A DNA stretch of 64,000 nt from NCBI RefSeq assembly GCF_022513565.1, contig NZ_JAKWBE010000003.1:248001-312000 (forward strand), in the 5' to 3' direction. This stretch comes from Streptomyces gilvus (GTDB lineage: Bacteria; Actinomycetota; Actinomycetes; Streptomycetales; Streptomycetaceae). The notes beneath the pieces are model-generated. The model saw only the letters and a list, made by a program, of their open reading frames with translations, did not search any database and was not told where the DNA came from. Shown piece after piece: positions 1 through 7,487 of this stretch (position 1 is its first letter; each line of letters starts with the position of its first letter). A program made the translations under genes and the position numbers.

Positions 1-1
1 C

Positions 2-1249
2 ACTCTGCTGCTCCTTCGCCCGACGAACAGCGCGACCGTATTCCTCCAGCAACTGGGACGCGGCCTGCGACGTACATGGAACAAACCCGTGCTGACGGTG
101 CTGGACTTCATCGGTCAACACCGGGCGGAGTTCCGCTTCGAGGAGCAGTTCCGAGCCCTAACGAACCTGTCCCGCAACCGTCTGGTCGACAGCATCAAGC
201 GGGACTTCCCGCAGCTTCCCTCCGGCTGCCAGATCATCTTGGAGGGCAAGTCCAAGGACTTGGTCCTCGACAACATCCGAACTCAGCTCAACGCCACCAT
301 CAACACGCTGGCGAAAGAGGTCAGGGACTACAGCACGCCCAAACTGGACACCTACCTGCGCGAGAGCAGGCGCGACATCAAGGAGCTCTACAAGAGCGAC
401 AACTCTTGGACCAAGGTCCTGCGTAAGGCGGGCCTCATCAAGGAGGCCCCGTTGCCAGGCGAGGAGGACCTCCTAAAGCGAGTCCACGCCTTCCTACATG
501 TGGATGACCGGGATCGAGCAGATTCCTACCTGCGCCTCCTCGCAGAAGACGCACCCGACTACGACTCCCTCTCCCCGACCGAGCAGGCATACGCCCGCAT
601 GCTCTTCTTCAACCTGTGGGACAAAGCGGGCGGATTCTCCAGCTACCGCGAGGGCCTCGCGTCCCTTCGCGCCCAGCACTTGGTCCGTGACGAGCTACGC
701 CAGGTCCTGACATACGTCCTCGACCGCACCGATCACTATCCTCTCCGCCTGGACGGGCCGCTCGGGCACCTCCCGCTGAAGATCCACAGCGCGTACAACC
801 GCTCTGAGGTTCTATCAGCGCTCGGGGTAGCCCGATTGGGCGGACAGATGCCCGGAGTGTTCGCACAGGGGGTGACCTGGGTGGAGGAGATCAACACAGA
901 CGCGTTGCTGATCACCTTGGAAAAGAACGAGCGGGACTTCTCTCCCAGCGTCCGTTACAAGGACTATGCGATCAGCCCCACCCGCTTCCACTGGGAGTCG
1001 CAGAGCACCACCCCCGCCACGTCCAGGACGGGCCTGCGCTACCAACACCACGTCGAGCAGGGCAGCCATGTCCTGCTGTTCCTGCGTCGCTACAAATCCA
1101 ACGCAATCGGCAAGTCCGAACCCTGGATTTTCCTGGGGCCGGCGACCTATGTGAAGCACACGGGCAGCAAGCCGATGGCCATCACATGGGAGTTGCATCA
1201 CGAACTTCCGGCGGATGTGTGGACCTACTCGACCATCGCTGCCAGTTAA
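2..1249 (+). CDS. Superfamily II helicase, C-terminal part with DUF3427 (5' end outside window)
   Basis: The frame is open from the first base, so only the C-terminal 415 residues are visible. They begin inside RecA domain 2: LRPTNSATVFLQQLGRGLR carries helicase motif VI, with the arginine-finger region QQLGRGLR. The rest matches what I know of DUF3427, the C-terminal region of DEAD/DEAH helicases that often carry an N-terminal HKD/PLD nuclease. An internal ATG at 89 lies downstream of motif VI and is not the true start. Such helicases act on nucleic acid and are frequent in defence islands. The gene converges on the HEPN/DUF262 pair across 60 bp with no clear terminator. The nuclease part cannot be seen, so its presence is inference. 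Confidence 0.85.
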   Translation, partial: TLLLLRPTNSATVFLQQLGRGLRRTWNKPVLTVLDFIGQHRAEFRFEEQFRALTNLSRNRLVDSIKRDFPQLPSGCQIILEGKSKDLVLDNIRTQLNATINTLAKEVRDYSTPKLDTYLRESRRDIKELYKSDNSWTKVLRKAGLIKEAPLPGEEDLLKRVHAFLHVDDRDRADSYLRLLAEDAPDYDSLSPTEQAYARMLFFNLWDKAGGFSSYREGLASLRAQHLVRDELRQVLTYVLDRTDHYPLRLDGPLGHLPLKIHSAYNRSEVLSALGVARLGGQMPGVFAQGVTWVEEINTDALLITLEKNERDFSPSVRYKDYAISPTRFHWESQSTTPATSRTGLRYQHHVEQGSHVLLFLRRYKSNAIGKSEPWIFLGPATYVKHTGSKPMAITWELHHELPADVWTYSTIAAS

Positions 1250-1309
1250 TCTATCTCCGCTACAGAGTCACCATAATGCATGTGCCCTCACTCACGACTT
1301 TCAGACCGG

Positions 1310-1927
1310 CTATTTGTTTTCCATTAGGACATCGAGGTCGCGAAAACCATCCAACACCACATTCACCGTCTTGAGCTCATTCTGCGGATCAGGCTTGACT
1401 TGCATTTTTGCGCCTTTGTGGGCTGCGTCACCACGAGCCGTCGCCCAAGTTTCGGTCGCACTAAGCCAACCAGAGTCAATATCCGTATCTTGCAGGCCGA
1501 TTGGCAGGAGCAAGCGAAGGAGATTCTTCTCCTTTATTCCATGGTTCTGTTTTCGAGCATAGCGATGCATATCAGCCTGAGCACTCTCTATGCGCGCTTC
1601 CAGGGTCGGATATTTCGCTGGTCTGGCTGCTGCGTCACTTAGTGACTCAGGTATAGCCGCAGGAGATTCCCTGTACGCTACGACGGCTAACAGACTAACA
1701 GCGATTGAGCCACTTACCTTCCAACCAGAAACGGCCTGATCAACCACTTCAATCACACGGTCTTCAATAAAGGACTCAAACTCTGCATGCGCAAGGACTC
1801 TAAAGGCGCGCGTCTGCTCGTAGACAAGGTCGTTATAATCGCCTGTGGGGTCAAACTCCTGCGGCAGGAAATTTCGTCGAAGTTCCCCGATTCGCCTCTC
1901 CAGCTCTTCGAATCGTGAAGAAACCAT
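1310..1927 (-). CDS. HEPN-domain protein, probable RNase effector (RiboL-PSP/MAE_28990-like)
   Basis: This 205-residue protein has an N-terminal helical segment (FESFIEDRV near residues 50-58) and the HEPN signature R-x4-H at R165-H170 (RGDAAH). In HEPN ribonucleases this motif is catalytic. The gene follows the DUF262 gene with a 9-bp gap. Its Shine-Dalgarno AGGGG begins in that gene's stop codon, so the two are probably co-translated. Leu80 is encoded by TTA (1688-1690), which in Streptomyces requires the bldA tRNA. Base composition is far below the genome average, which suggests transfer. RNase or toxin activity is inferred from the family. Confidence 0.8.
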   Translation of the reverse strand: MVSSRFEELERRIGELRRNFLPQEFDPTGDYNDLVYEQTRAFRVLAHAEFESFIEDRVIEVVDQAVSGWKVSGSIAVSLLAVVAYRESPAAIPESLSDAAARPAKYPTLEARIESAQADMHRYARKQNHGIKEKNLLRLLLPIGLQDTDIDSGWLSATETWATARGDAAHKGAKMQVKPDPQNELKTVNVVLDGFRDLDVLMENK

Positions 1928-1936
1928 TTGATTCCC

Positions 1937-3160
1937 CTAAGGAACGAGGCGATTGTCGCGCAGTTCAGGTACGCGCAATTGCGTCTCCACTGCTTCACTG
2001 AGAGCTTCGCCCCAAAGAGACAGGCGGCGATGAGTAGCTAGTGGAGTCTTCGTTGTTGTCTGGATCGACTCGACAAACCGTTGATTGGTGTCGCAGAGTT
2101 CACGGAAAGCACGTTCGACCTCTGCCGCGCGAGAGAGGGCTTTGACTCGAACACCCTCTTCCGAGAAATAGTAAGTCATCACATCGAAAACAGCCCGATT
2201 AAAGCGCCCCTCATACTTACCGCCCGCCCAACGATAAAAGGCGTTATCACCAAAAACCTTGAACGTTGCCTCGATAGCCCGATTGCAGTTTCCCCCCACC
2301 TGCTTAATGCGAACTTCTTCCTTCTCCCATTGTGCATTCAGGAGATTTACGGTATCGTCAAGAAACTTCTTTAGGTTGCCGGTATATTCATCCAGGGTGA
2401 ACTGGAATCCGAAATATCGCAACAAAACTTCCACGTCGCGCATTCGAAAGTCTGGCTTGTCAATCCGCAAAGCCGCTCGCAACCATTCACTTTCGGACGC
2501 ACAGTCGTCAAGGAAATCCGTGAAAGGGCCCGGATGTAGAGCCTGACGAAGCTCTTGGGGTGAAAGCTTGACGCTCCCTGTATTGAGTCGCAGGAAGACC
2601 AGGTTGAGGAAATCTTCATTGGGCCAACGGCGCACTACAACGGTTCGAATTGTCTCATTTAGGAGCGAGTTTAGATCGTCAACATAACTGTCATCGCTCT
2701 CCATTTTTCGCAACGTGGCGAGCCGCAAATCGTCACGAACTTCGAGGCCCGTGAGCGAGAACCCTTTGAAATCCTCCTCCTCTGCTGATGCCGCAAAGGA
2801 TGAGCCCGCCGCGAACTGCCGGAGAGCCAGAAGTCGCTGCTTTCCATCCAGTACAATGAACTTTCCGCGCCGGTTCTTATCTTCCGCCAAAACAATCTGG
2901 GGAATCGGCAAGCCGAGGATCAGCGATTCGATGAACCGACTCTTTCTCGGCTTGTTCCATGCATCTCGGCGCTGAAACCGCGGGTTGAGCTGGATATTAC
3001 CTCGCCGCAATTGGCTAAGGATTGTTTCGGCTGTCCAGTCCGTATCCGTAACAACGGCCCGCGTAACCTCCTCAGAGGTTACCGACGCTGTGGTGTCCTC
3101 TTCTTCACCATCCACGTCGTCCCAGTCGGGCACGTCATTGCTCGCCACGTTGCTCAGCAC
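1937..3160 (-). CDS. DUF262 (ParB/Srx-fold) protein, partner of HEPN protein
   Basis: This 407-residue protein has an acidic N-terminus (residues 11-35), then the DUF262 core with NPRFQRRDAW at 59-68 and the ParB/sulfiredoxin-like catalytic motif DGKQR at 105-109. In the GmrSD type IV restriction system a DUF262 domain with DGxQR hydrolyses nucleotides and DUF1524 cuts DNA. No DUF1524 HNH region is present here; the partner is a HEPN protein. The start is GTG. The gene leads a two-gene operon. A counted row (2221-2280) is 32/60 GC, far below neighbours such as 9601-9660 (47/60). A sensor or NTPase role controlling the HEPN effector is inference. Confidence 0.8.
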   Translation of the reverse strand: MLSNVASNDVPDWDDVDGEEEDTTASVTSEEVTRAVVTDTDWTAETILSQLRRGNIQLNPRFQRRDAWNKPRKSRFIESLILGLPIPQIVLAEDKNRRGKFIVLDGKQRLLALRQFAAGSSFAASAEEEDFKGFSLTGLEVRDDLRLATLRKMESDDSYVDDLNSLLNETIRTVVVRRWPNEDFLNLVFLRLNTGSVKLSPQELRQALHPGPFTDFLDDCASESEWLRAALRIDKPDFRMRDVEVLLRYFGFQFTLDEYTGNLKKFLDDTVNLLNAQWEKEEVRIKQVGGNCNRAIEATFKVFGDNAFYRWAGGKYEGRFNRAVFDVMTYYFSEEGVRVKALSRAAEVERAFRELCDTNQRFVESIQTTTKTPLATHRRLSLWGEALSEAVETQLRVPELRDNRLVP

Positions 3161-3442
3161 CTCTCACACGACGGTCCAAGGGGCTTCAAGCCTCCCTCAA
3201 CTCACCTAGTTTCGCAGATTAGTTCGCTGATGGGTACGGTCAGCGAGATCTTGATCGCAGTTGGTGTTCCGTAGAGATCGGGGCAGTGTGCACAGGGAGT
3301 CCCTGACACCACGGGCTGGACGCAGGGTCAGCACAGCCGCTGTCGTCCTTCGATCGATCAGGAAAACCAACGCCCCAGCCCGGCTCAGGTTCGCACCGCC
3401 GGCCACAACGACGTCCAACGCCCTGCCCGATACCCTGCCCCC
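3161..3442. other. Intergenic region between DUF262 operon and HAD gene
   Basis: This 282-bp divergent spacer must hold promoters for the DUF262-HEPN operon (minus) and the HAD gene (plus). I found no convincing gene, tRNA or strong palindrome. Composition rises from island-like to core-like across it. Confidence 0.5.
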
Positions 3443-4105
3443 ATGATTCGCGCAGTGGTCTTCGACGTCGGTGAATGCCTCGTGGACGAGACTCGGGAGT
3501 ACGGCACCTGGGCCGACTGGTTGGGGATCCCGCGGCACACCTTCCACGCGATGTTCGGGGCCGTCATCGCGCAGGGGCGGGACTACAGGGAGACCTTCCA
3601 GGAGTTCCGCCCGGGGTTCGACCTCTACGAGGAGCGGGAGAAGAGGGCGGCGGCGGGACAGCCAGAGTCGTTCGGGGAAGCGGATCTCTATGCTGACGTC
3701 CGCCCGGCTCTCGCGGCACTTCGCGCCAACGGGCTGTGGCTCGGGATCGCAGGCAACCAGACCGTACGAGCCGGGCAGATTCTCCGGACGTTGTTCTCCG
3801 ATGACGTCGACCTGATCGGCACGTCCGACGACTGGGGGGCCAGTAAGCCCGATCCCGAGTTCTTCAAGCGGGTCGCCGACGCCGTGCCCTTCGACACCGA
3901 CGAGATCCTCTATGTCGGCGATCGATGCGACAACGACATCCGACCGGCACGGGAGGCCGGTATGCACACCGCGCTCGTGCGCCGCGGGCCTTGGGCGACC
4001 ATCCAGTGGAACAGCTCCGAGGCGACGGAGCTGCCGACCTTGCGAGTGCGGAGTCTGCTCGAACTACCGGAGCTCGTCCGCGAGTTCAACGACTCAGCAC
4101 ACTGA
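3443..4105 (+). CDS. HAD-superfamily hydrolase
   Basis: The 220-residue protein has HAD motif I as FDVGECLVDE (nucleophile D8, with glycine where many members have the second Asp, as in the FDxGG branch). The motif III lysine is in GASKPDPEFF and the motif IV acidic pair in GDRCDND. A cap lies between motif I and the core, as in small-molecule phosphatases and dehalogenase-like HADs. The substrate cannot be read from sequence. The last 20 bp overlap the end of the convergent XRE regulator. ATG at 3443 follows a C-rich leader without a strong Shine-Dalgarno. Confidence 0.85.
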   Translation: MIRAVVFDVGECLVDETREYGTWADWLGIPRHTFHAMFGAVIAQGRDYRETFQEFRPGFDLYEEREKRAAAGQPESFGEADLYADVRPALAALRANGLWLGIAGNQTVRAGQILRTLFSDDVDLIGTSDDWGASKPDPEFFKRVADAVPFDTDEILYVGDRCDNDIRPAREAGMHTALVRRGPWATIQWNSSEATELPTLRVRSLLELPELVREFNDSAH

Positions 4106-5360
4106 GGGTCGTCGACCAGTCGTACAGGCGATCGTCCAGGTCACGGACGCAACGCTCGTGCTGATAAGGGACGAGCGCGCGACGGACTTCTCGTACGCGG
4201 TCCATACCGGTGGCGTACCAAGTGACGGCCAGTTGATCGAGCGCCTGGCCGGCGTACTCGCAGGCCTGCTCCGGGTTTCCTGACGCGGCCTCGACGGCGG
4301 CCAGATCGCCGTACACGACAGTGCGCTGTTTGTCCTCGCCCGGCGCCATTGCCTCAAGTGCGCCCAACAGGCTCTCGCGTGCCTGCGGGAGGTGCCCCGC
4401 GATCAACTGCGTGTTTCCCTTGAACGCGGCCAGACGTGCGGGAGAAAACCAGTCCATCCATTCTGGCGAGGAATGCTCATTGCCGGAACAGAGGACGTCT
4501 TCGGCGTGCCCGATCAAGTTCAGTGCGGTCCGGGTGTTGCCGCATCGGGTCTCACACTCGGCCTCGACGGCGTCCAACCATGCGAGGAACTCCGCCGACG
4601 CGGGTGCGCGGCGCGCGTACGTGCGTGCTGCGATCATTCGTTCCAGGGCCGCTTCGCGGTCACCGACCCAGCCGGGCAGAAAGGCCATGTGGGCGATGAC
4701 CCCCGCGCCGAGGAGGGAGTCGTCGGCCTCACCGGCTGCCTGCAGAGCCAGGAGGAGCGTGTTGCTCGCCGTGCTCGGTTCACGCAGGTCGAAGAACTCG
4801 ATGCGCCCCGCCAACAGGTAGGTCTCCGCCAACGCCGCCGCGATCGTCAAGCGAGTGGAGCCCGTCGTCTCCGGGAGCAGCGCGCAGCCCAATGTCGCGT
4901 GTGCGACGACAGCGGGGTGCAACTTGGTCGGTGCCACGGACCAGTAAAGCCGACGGTGGGAACGGGTCACGGCCTCGAAATCCGCACCCGCTGTGGAGGG
5001 TTGGGACACAGCGAGCGCCCGACCGGAGGCCACTGTCAGTCCCAGGGTGACGGATCCGCCAGCGATCAGGCTGCGCCGCGTCTGGTCGGGCTTCGGGCCG
5101 TCGGTGCCCCACGGGGGCGTGAATCCGAGCGCCTCCATGTTCTGGCCGAGGAGATGTACGAGCACCCGCTGGCAGTCCGGCTGGGGCCAAGGAGGATTGT
5201 CCGACTCCCAGCGCCTGACCTGCCGTGCTCCAACAGACAGCCCTCTTATACCCATCTGCTGTGCGCTCTTGGTGAGTGCGTCCGCCAAGTCCTGCTGCGA
5301 GTTGTAGCCCGCGGCCACACGGGCGGCCTTGAGTCGGACGTTGCCTGTCGGGCGAGGCAC
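4086..5360 (-). CDS. XRE-family helix-turn-helix regulator with TPR-like C-terminal region
   Basis: The 424-residue protein has an N-terminal HTH (LKAARVAAGYNSQQDLADAL onward, about residues 10-65, ending near RQVRRWE), then a stretch like a TAT or membrane element (RRSLIAGGSVTLGLTV, about 95-110), then about 300 residues of alanine-rich helical hairpins resembling TPR repeats. This architecture is common in Streptomyces, often next to DUF397 proteins as found here. GTG start with GGAGG 6-7 bases upstream. It is divergent from the 5512 gene across 150 bp containing paired decamers. Targets and ligand are unknown. Confidence 0.8.
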   Translation of the reverse strand: MPRPTGNVRLKAARVAAGYNSQQDLADALTKSAQQMGIRGLSVGARQVRRWESDNPPWPQPDCQRVLVHLLGQNMEALGFTPPWGTDGPKPDQTRRSLIAGGSVTLGLTVASGRALAVSQPSTAGADFEAVTRSHRRLYWSVAPTKLHPAVVAHATLGCALLPETTGSTRLTIAAALAETYLLAGRIEFFDLREPSTASNTLLLALQAAGEADDSLLGAGVIAHMAFLPGWVGDREAALERMIAARTYARRAPASAEFLAWLDAVEAECETRCGNTRTALNLIGHAEDVLCSGNEHSSPEWMDWFSPARLAAFKGNTQLIAGHLPQARESLLGALEAMAPGEDKQRTVVYGDLAAVEAASGNPEQACEYAGQALDQLAVTWYATGMDRVREVRRALVPYQHERCVRDLDDRLYDWSTTLSVLSR

Positions 5361-5448
5361 GGGACACCTCCGGGATGGCTACTTCGAGGGTCCCACACTA
5401 CGCCCGCTCTTGAGCAACGTACCACTCCTGAGACGTTAAATAGGCCCT

Positions 5449-5480
5449 CTACAAGTCCTTTCAGAGGCCGCTAGAAGTCC
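5449..5480. promoter_or_regulatory. Two helically phased direct decamers upstream of divergent genes
   Basis: CTACAAGTCC (5449-5458) and CTAGAAGTCC (5471-5480) are direct repeats 22 bp apart, two helical turns. A further TAGAAG follows at 5481. They lie between the XRE regulator and the 5512 gene and are a plausible operator for the XRE protein. Binding is inference. Confidence 0.4.
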
Positions 5481-5511
5481 TAGAAGGGGCGGGCTTGAAG
5501 GGGGACGCTGT

Positions 5512-6084
5512 GTGTCCTACCCGACCACGAGACGACAGGGGCGGCCCGTGTGGACACAGCAAGCGTTGGACAGGGCGATTGCCGAATGGCTCGTTGGAGC
5601 ACATCCGGTACCTGAGCGGGCGTGGGCCGAGTGGACGACGCAGGGCGTCGCACTGCTGCCGCTCGGACAGCGGTTCGCCGCGGTGCGCATGCCGTCCGTC
5701 GTGGTTCACGCAGCCGTTTCGTCAAGCGAGCGTGATGAAGTGGCAGTGGCTCTGGGGCGGTTGCTCGGCGGCTCGATCATCTACGATCGCCGCGTTTCCG
5801 GGGGCACGTACTATGCCCTGATCCAGCCGCACGCCGGGCTCGTCTGGGCGTATGCCGAGGTCGCGACCTGTATCGGCACCGGCACCTACCTGGGCGTGCC
5901 GCGACTCGACCGACAGCAGCCTCCCGGCACCTACTGGGTCATCCCGCCGCGCTACGAGGGTGACCTGTGCGCGCCTCGGGACATCGTCGATCTGATCAAG
6001 GCCGGGCGGTCGCGATGCGAAGAGCAGGCTGAGCCCTCGCCACGACAGCAACCCATGTACGTCCGCGCGCCGCGTGCCGTCTGA
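5512..6084 (+). CDS. Uncharacterised Streptomyces protein
   Basis: I do not recognise a domain in this 190-residue soluble protein. It starts at GTG with GGGGGA six bases upstream, contains a tryptophan- and alanine-rich N-terminal half and a central region with two cysteine-free beta-like stretches (SGGTYYALIQPHAGLVWAYA and GTYWVIPPRY), and ends in a polar tail. Its composition is typical of the genome, so it is likely a real gene. It heads a run with the DUF397-like gene and faces an XRE regulator. That arrangement is typical of Streptomyces XRE/DUF397 loci with accessory ATP-binding or unknown proteins. No function assigned. Confidence 0.65.
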   Translation: MSYPTTRRQGRPVWTQQALDRAIAEWLVGAHPVPERAWAEWTTQGVALLPLGQRFAAVRMPSVVVHAAVSSSERDEVAVALGRLLGGSIIYDRRVSGGTYYALIQPHAGLVWAYAEVATCIGTGTYLGVPRLDRQQPPGTYWVIPPRYEGDLCAPRDIVDLIKAGRSRCEEQAEPSPRQQPMYVRAPRAV

Positions 6085-6198
6085 GCCCACGCTCCGTGCC
6101 GTGCGGCCTGTCTCCTGCGCGCGGCATCCACGAACTCCCGCCCGGATGGGCGGCGGCGGTCAGGCACGGCCGCGACAGATCGCCAGGAAGGTGCAGCA

Positions 6199-6423
6199 AT
6201 GCTGGACGGAACCAGTCTGTACGAGCTCGACATCACCAGCGTCTCCTTCGTGAAGGCGTGCGGCGGCCCCTGCACCGAAGGGTGCGTGACCCTCGCCCGA
6301 ATTGGTGAGAACGCCTGGGCCCTGGGCGACAGCAAGCGGCCGGATGCCGAGCCGTTGCGGTTCACGACGGAGGAGTTGGACGCGGCCGGCATCGATCCGG
6401 CGAAGTTCGGGGTGTCCGTCTGA
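6199..6423 (+). CDS. Divergent DUF397-like small protein
   Basis: The 74-residue protein fits the DUF397 layout: FVKACGG and CTEGCVTLARI, then ALGDSKRPDAEPLRFT and a closing EEL segment, corresponding to the family's CVEVA, VRDSK.P..P.L.F and EW positions. DUF397 proteins usually accompany XRE regulators in Streptomyces, and one is encoded on the opposite strand just upstream. It has four cysteines, more than usual. ATG with AGGAAGG about 8 bases upstream. The regulator-partner role is inferred from the family; it could instead be an unrelated small protein. Confidence 0.6.
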   Translation: MLDGTSLYELDITSVSFVKACGGPCTEGCVTLARIGENAWALGDSKRPDAEPLRFTTEELDAAGIDPAKFGVSV

Positions 6424-6511
6424 GCGACGGTCTCCTTGCAACCGGTTCCGGTCCCGGCGTGGCACCGGGACCGGTCCCCCCGACACCCTCCACACCGGAC
6501 AGGGGTGACTG

Positions 6512-6979
6512 GTGCACCATCACGGCTATCTCTGGGCAGGCCCGAAGGAGCGCTTCGACGAGGAGGGGCTACGGCGTCCACCGCATCCCGATCCCCCCGG
6601 GGTCGGCAGCAAGCCGGAGCTCGTTCAGCGCTACCGCGAGGTGGCAGCCGGGTTCCCGACCATCGATCTCCCGCCGCTGGAACCGGCCTACTGGCTCGTC
6701 AAGCCGGGTTCGTTGGTGCGCGGTACCTGGGACCATCCCAAGGAAGCCGTCGGTTGGCTCGGGGAACGGTTGGCCGAGTACACGCACCGGTTCGCCTTCG
6801 AGGAGGCTCGCGATGTCGGACGTATGGCCGCATGTCTCAACTCCGCTTTCGAAAGGCTCGCATGGGGTGGCGACGTAACGCTGGGCTTCTATCTCGAACG
6901 GCCGTCGTTTCTGTCTCTGGCGGTGGTGACCTGCTCTCCAAACCGTTCGAGGCCCGAACTGGGTTGTCCGGTCCAGTAG
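6512..6979 (+). CDS. Uncharacterised protein (155 aa)
   Basis: GTG start preceded by AGGGG. The protein opens MHHHGYLWAGP, has an aromatic, proline-rich centre (PPLEPAYWLVKPG, about residues 52-65) and a helical segment (WLGERLAEYTHRF to SAFERLAWG, about 82-117). No family recognised. Proteins with a similar opening occur widely in Streptomyces, as I recall. The C-terminal 25 residues are less protein-like, so the stop may reflect a frameshift or a short variant. It follows the DUF397-like gene by 88 bp in the same direction and may share its transcript. Confidence 0.5.
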   Translation: MHHHGYLWAGPKERFDEEGLRRPPHPDPPGVGSKPELVQRYREVAAGFPTIDLPPLEPAYWLVKPGSLVRGTWDHPKEAVGWLGERLAEYTHRFAFEEARDVGRMAACLNSAFERLAWGGDVTLGFYLERPSFLSLAVVTCSPNRSRPELGCPVQ

Positions 6980-7012
6980 TCAAAGCGCGCGCCGAGCGAC
7001 GGAAGAGATCGC

Positions 7013-7027
7013 GTGCCCGAAGGGCAC
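7013..7027. promoter_or_regulatory. Perfect short palindrome before the 7036 gene
   Basis: GTGCCC-GAA-GGGCAC is a perfect inverted repeat ending nine bases before the ATG at 7036. It could be an operator or an RNA hairpin near the ribosome-binding region. Confidence 0.3.
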
Positions 7028-7035
7028 ACAGCCGG

Positions 7036-7347
7036 ATGACCAACACGATCACCCAGACCGAGAGCGCACAGCCCGCAGCGGCACCCAGGTCTGCGGCGCC
7101 GCTGGAGACCATCGGTGATCTTCGAGCCGCGCTTCGGTCGGGGCTTGGCTTCCCGGGCGGCCGGGAGGCCTTCGAAGCAGATCTGCAGCATGCGTTGGAG
7201 GCGTCCTCGGACACGGACCTCGACGCTGTCGTCGCGGTGATCGTCGACTACCGGGGCAGGATTCGCCTCTACCAGGACCCCGAATTCGACATCGCTGTGG
7301 AGGAGGGCGTCGACCTCGCGGCACGCCTGAAGCAGGGGGAAGCCTAG
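7036..7347 (+). CDS. Uncharacterised small protein, DUF6247-like
   Basis: This 103-residue acidic protein has a disordered start (MTNTITQTESAQPAAAPRS), then one compact helical domain: LRAALRSGLGFPGGREAFEADLQHAL, then DTDLDAVVAVIVDYRGRIRLYQDP. The pattern (LR.AL......REAFE.E...AL followed by a helix-strand) resembles DUF6247, small proteins often found with toxin-antitoxin-like genes in Streptomyces. I cannot confirm the assignment. The reading frame stays open upstream to 6436, but the preceding part overlaps the 6512 gene, so ATG 7036 is preferred. No obvious toxin gene follows. Confidence 0.5.
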   Translation: MTNTITQTESAQPAAAPRSAAPLETIGDLRAALRSGLGFPGGREAFEADLQHALEASSDTDLDAVVAVIVDYRGRIRLYQDPEFDIAVEEGVDLAARLKQGEA

Positions 7348-7487
7348 GCCGCCGCAAGGAAAGGCAGGCCGGCCCTCCTCAACCCCGCCGACATCGCTCA
7401 GCTCCAGCACCGCTACCGACATGAGAGCCCTGCCGTGCGCGGCGCCGAATGCTGGTTTCCCGTCTGCTGCGGGCTTAACCTGCGGCC

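Noticed and set aside
89..1249. Complete helicase-like gene starting at ATG 89
   Set aside because: The frame is open to the window's edge and helicase motif VI lies before the ATG, so the gene is truncated.
1937..3160. GmrSD type IV restriction system
   Set aside because: The protein has only the DUF262 part; no DUF1524 HNH motif is present in it or its partner.
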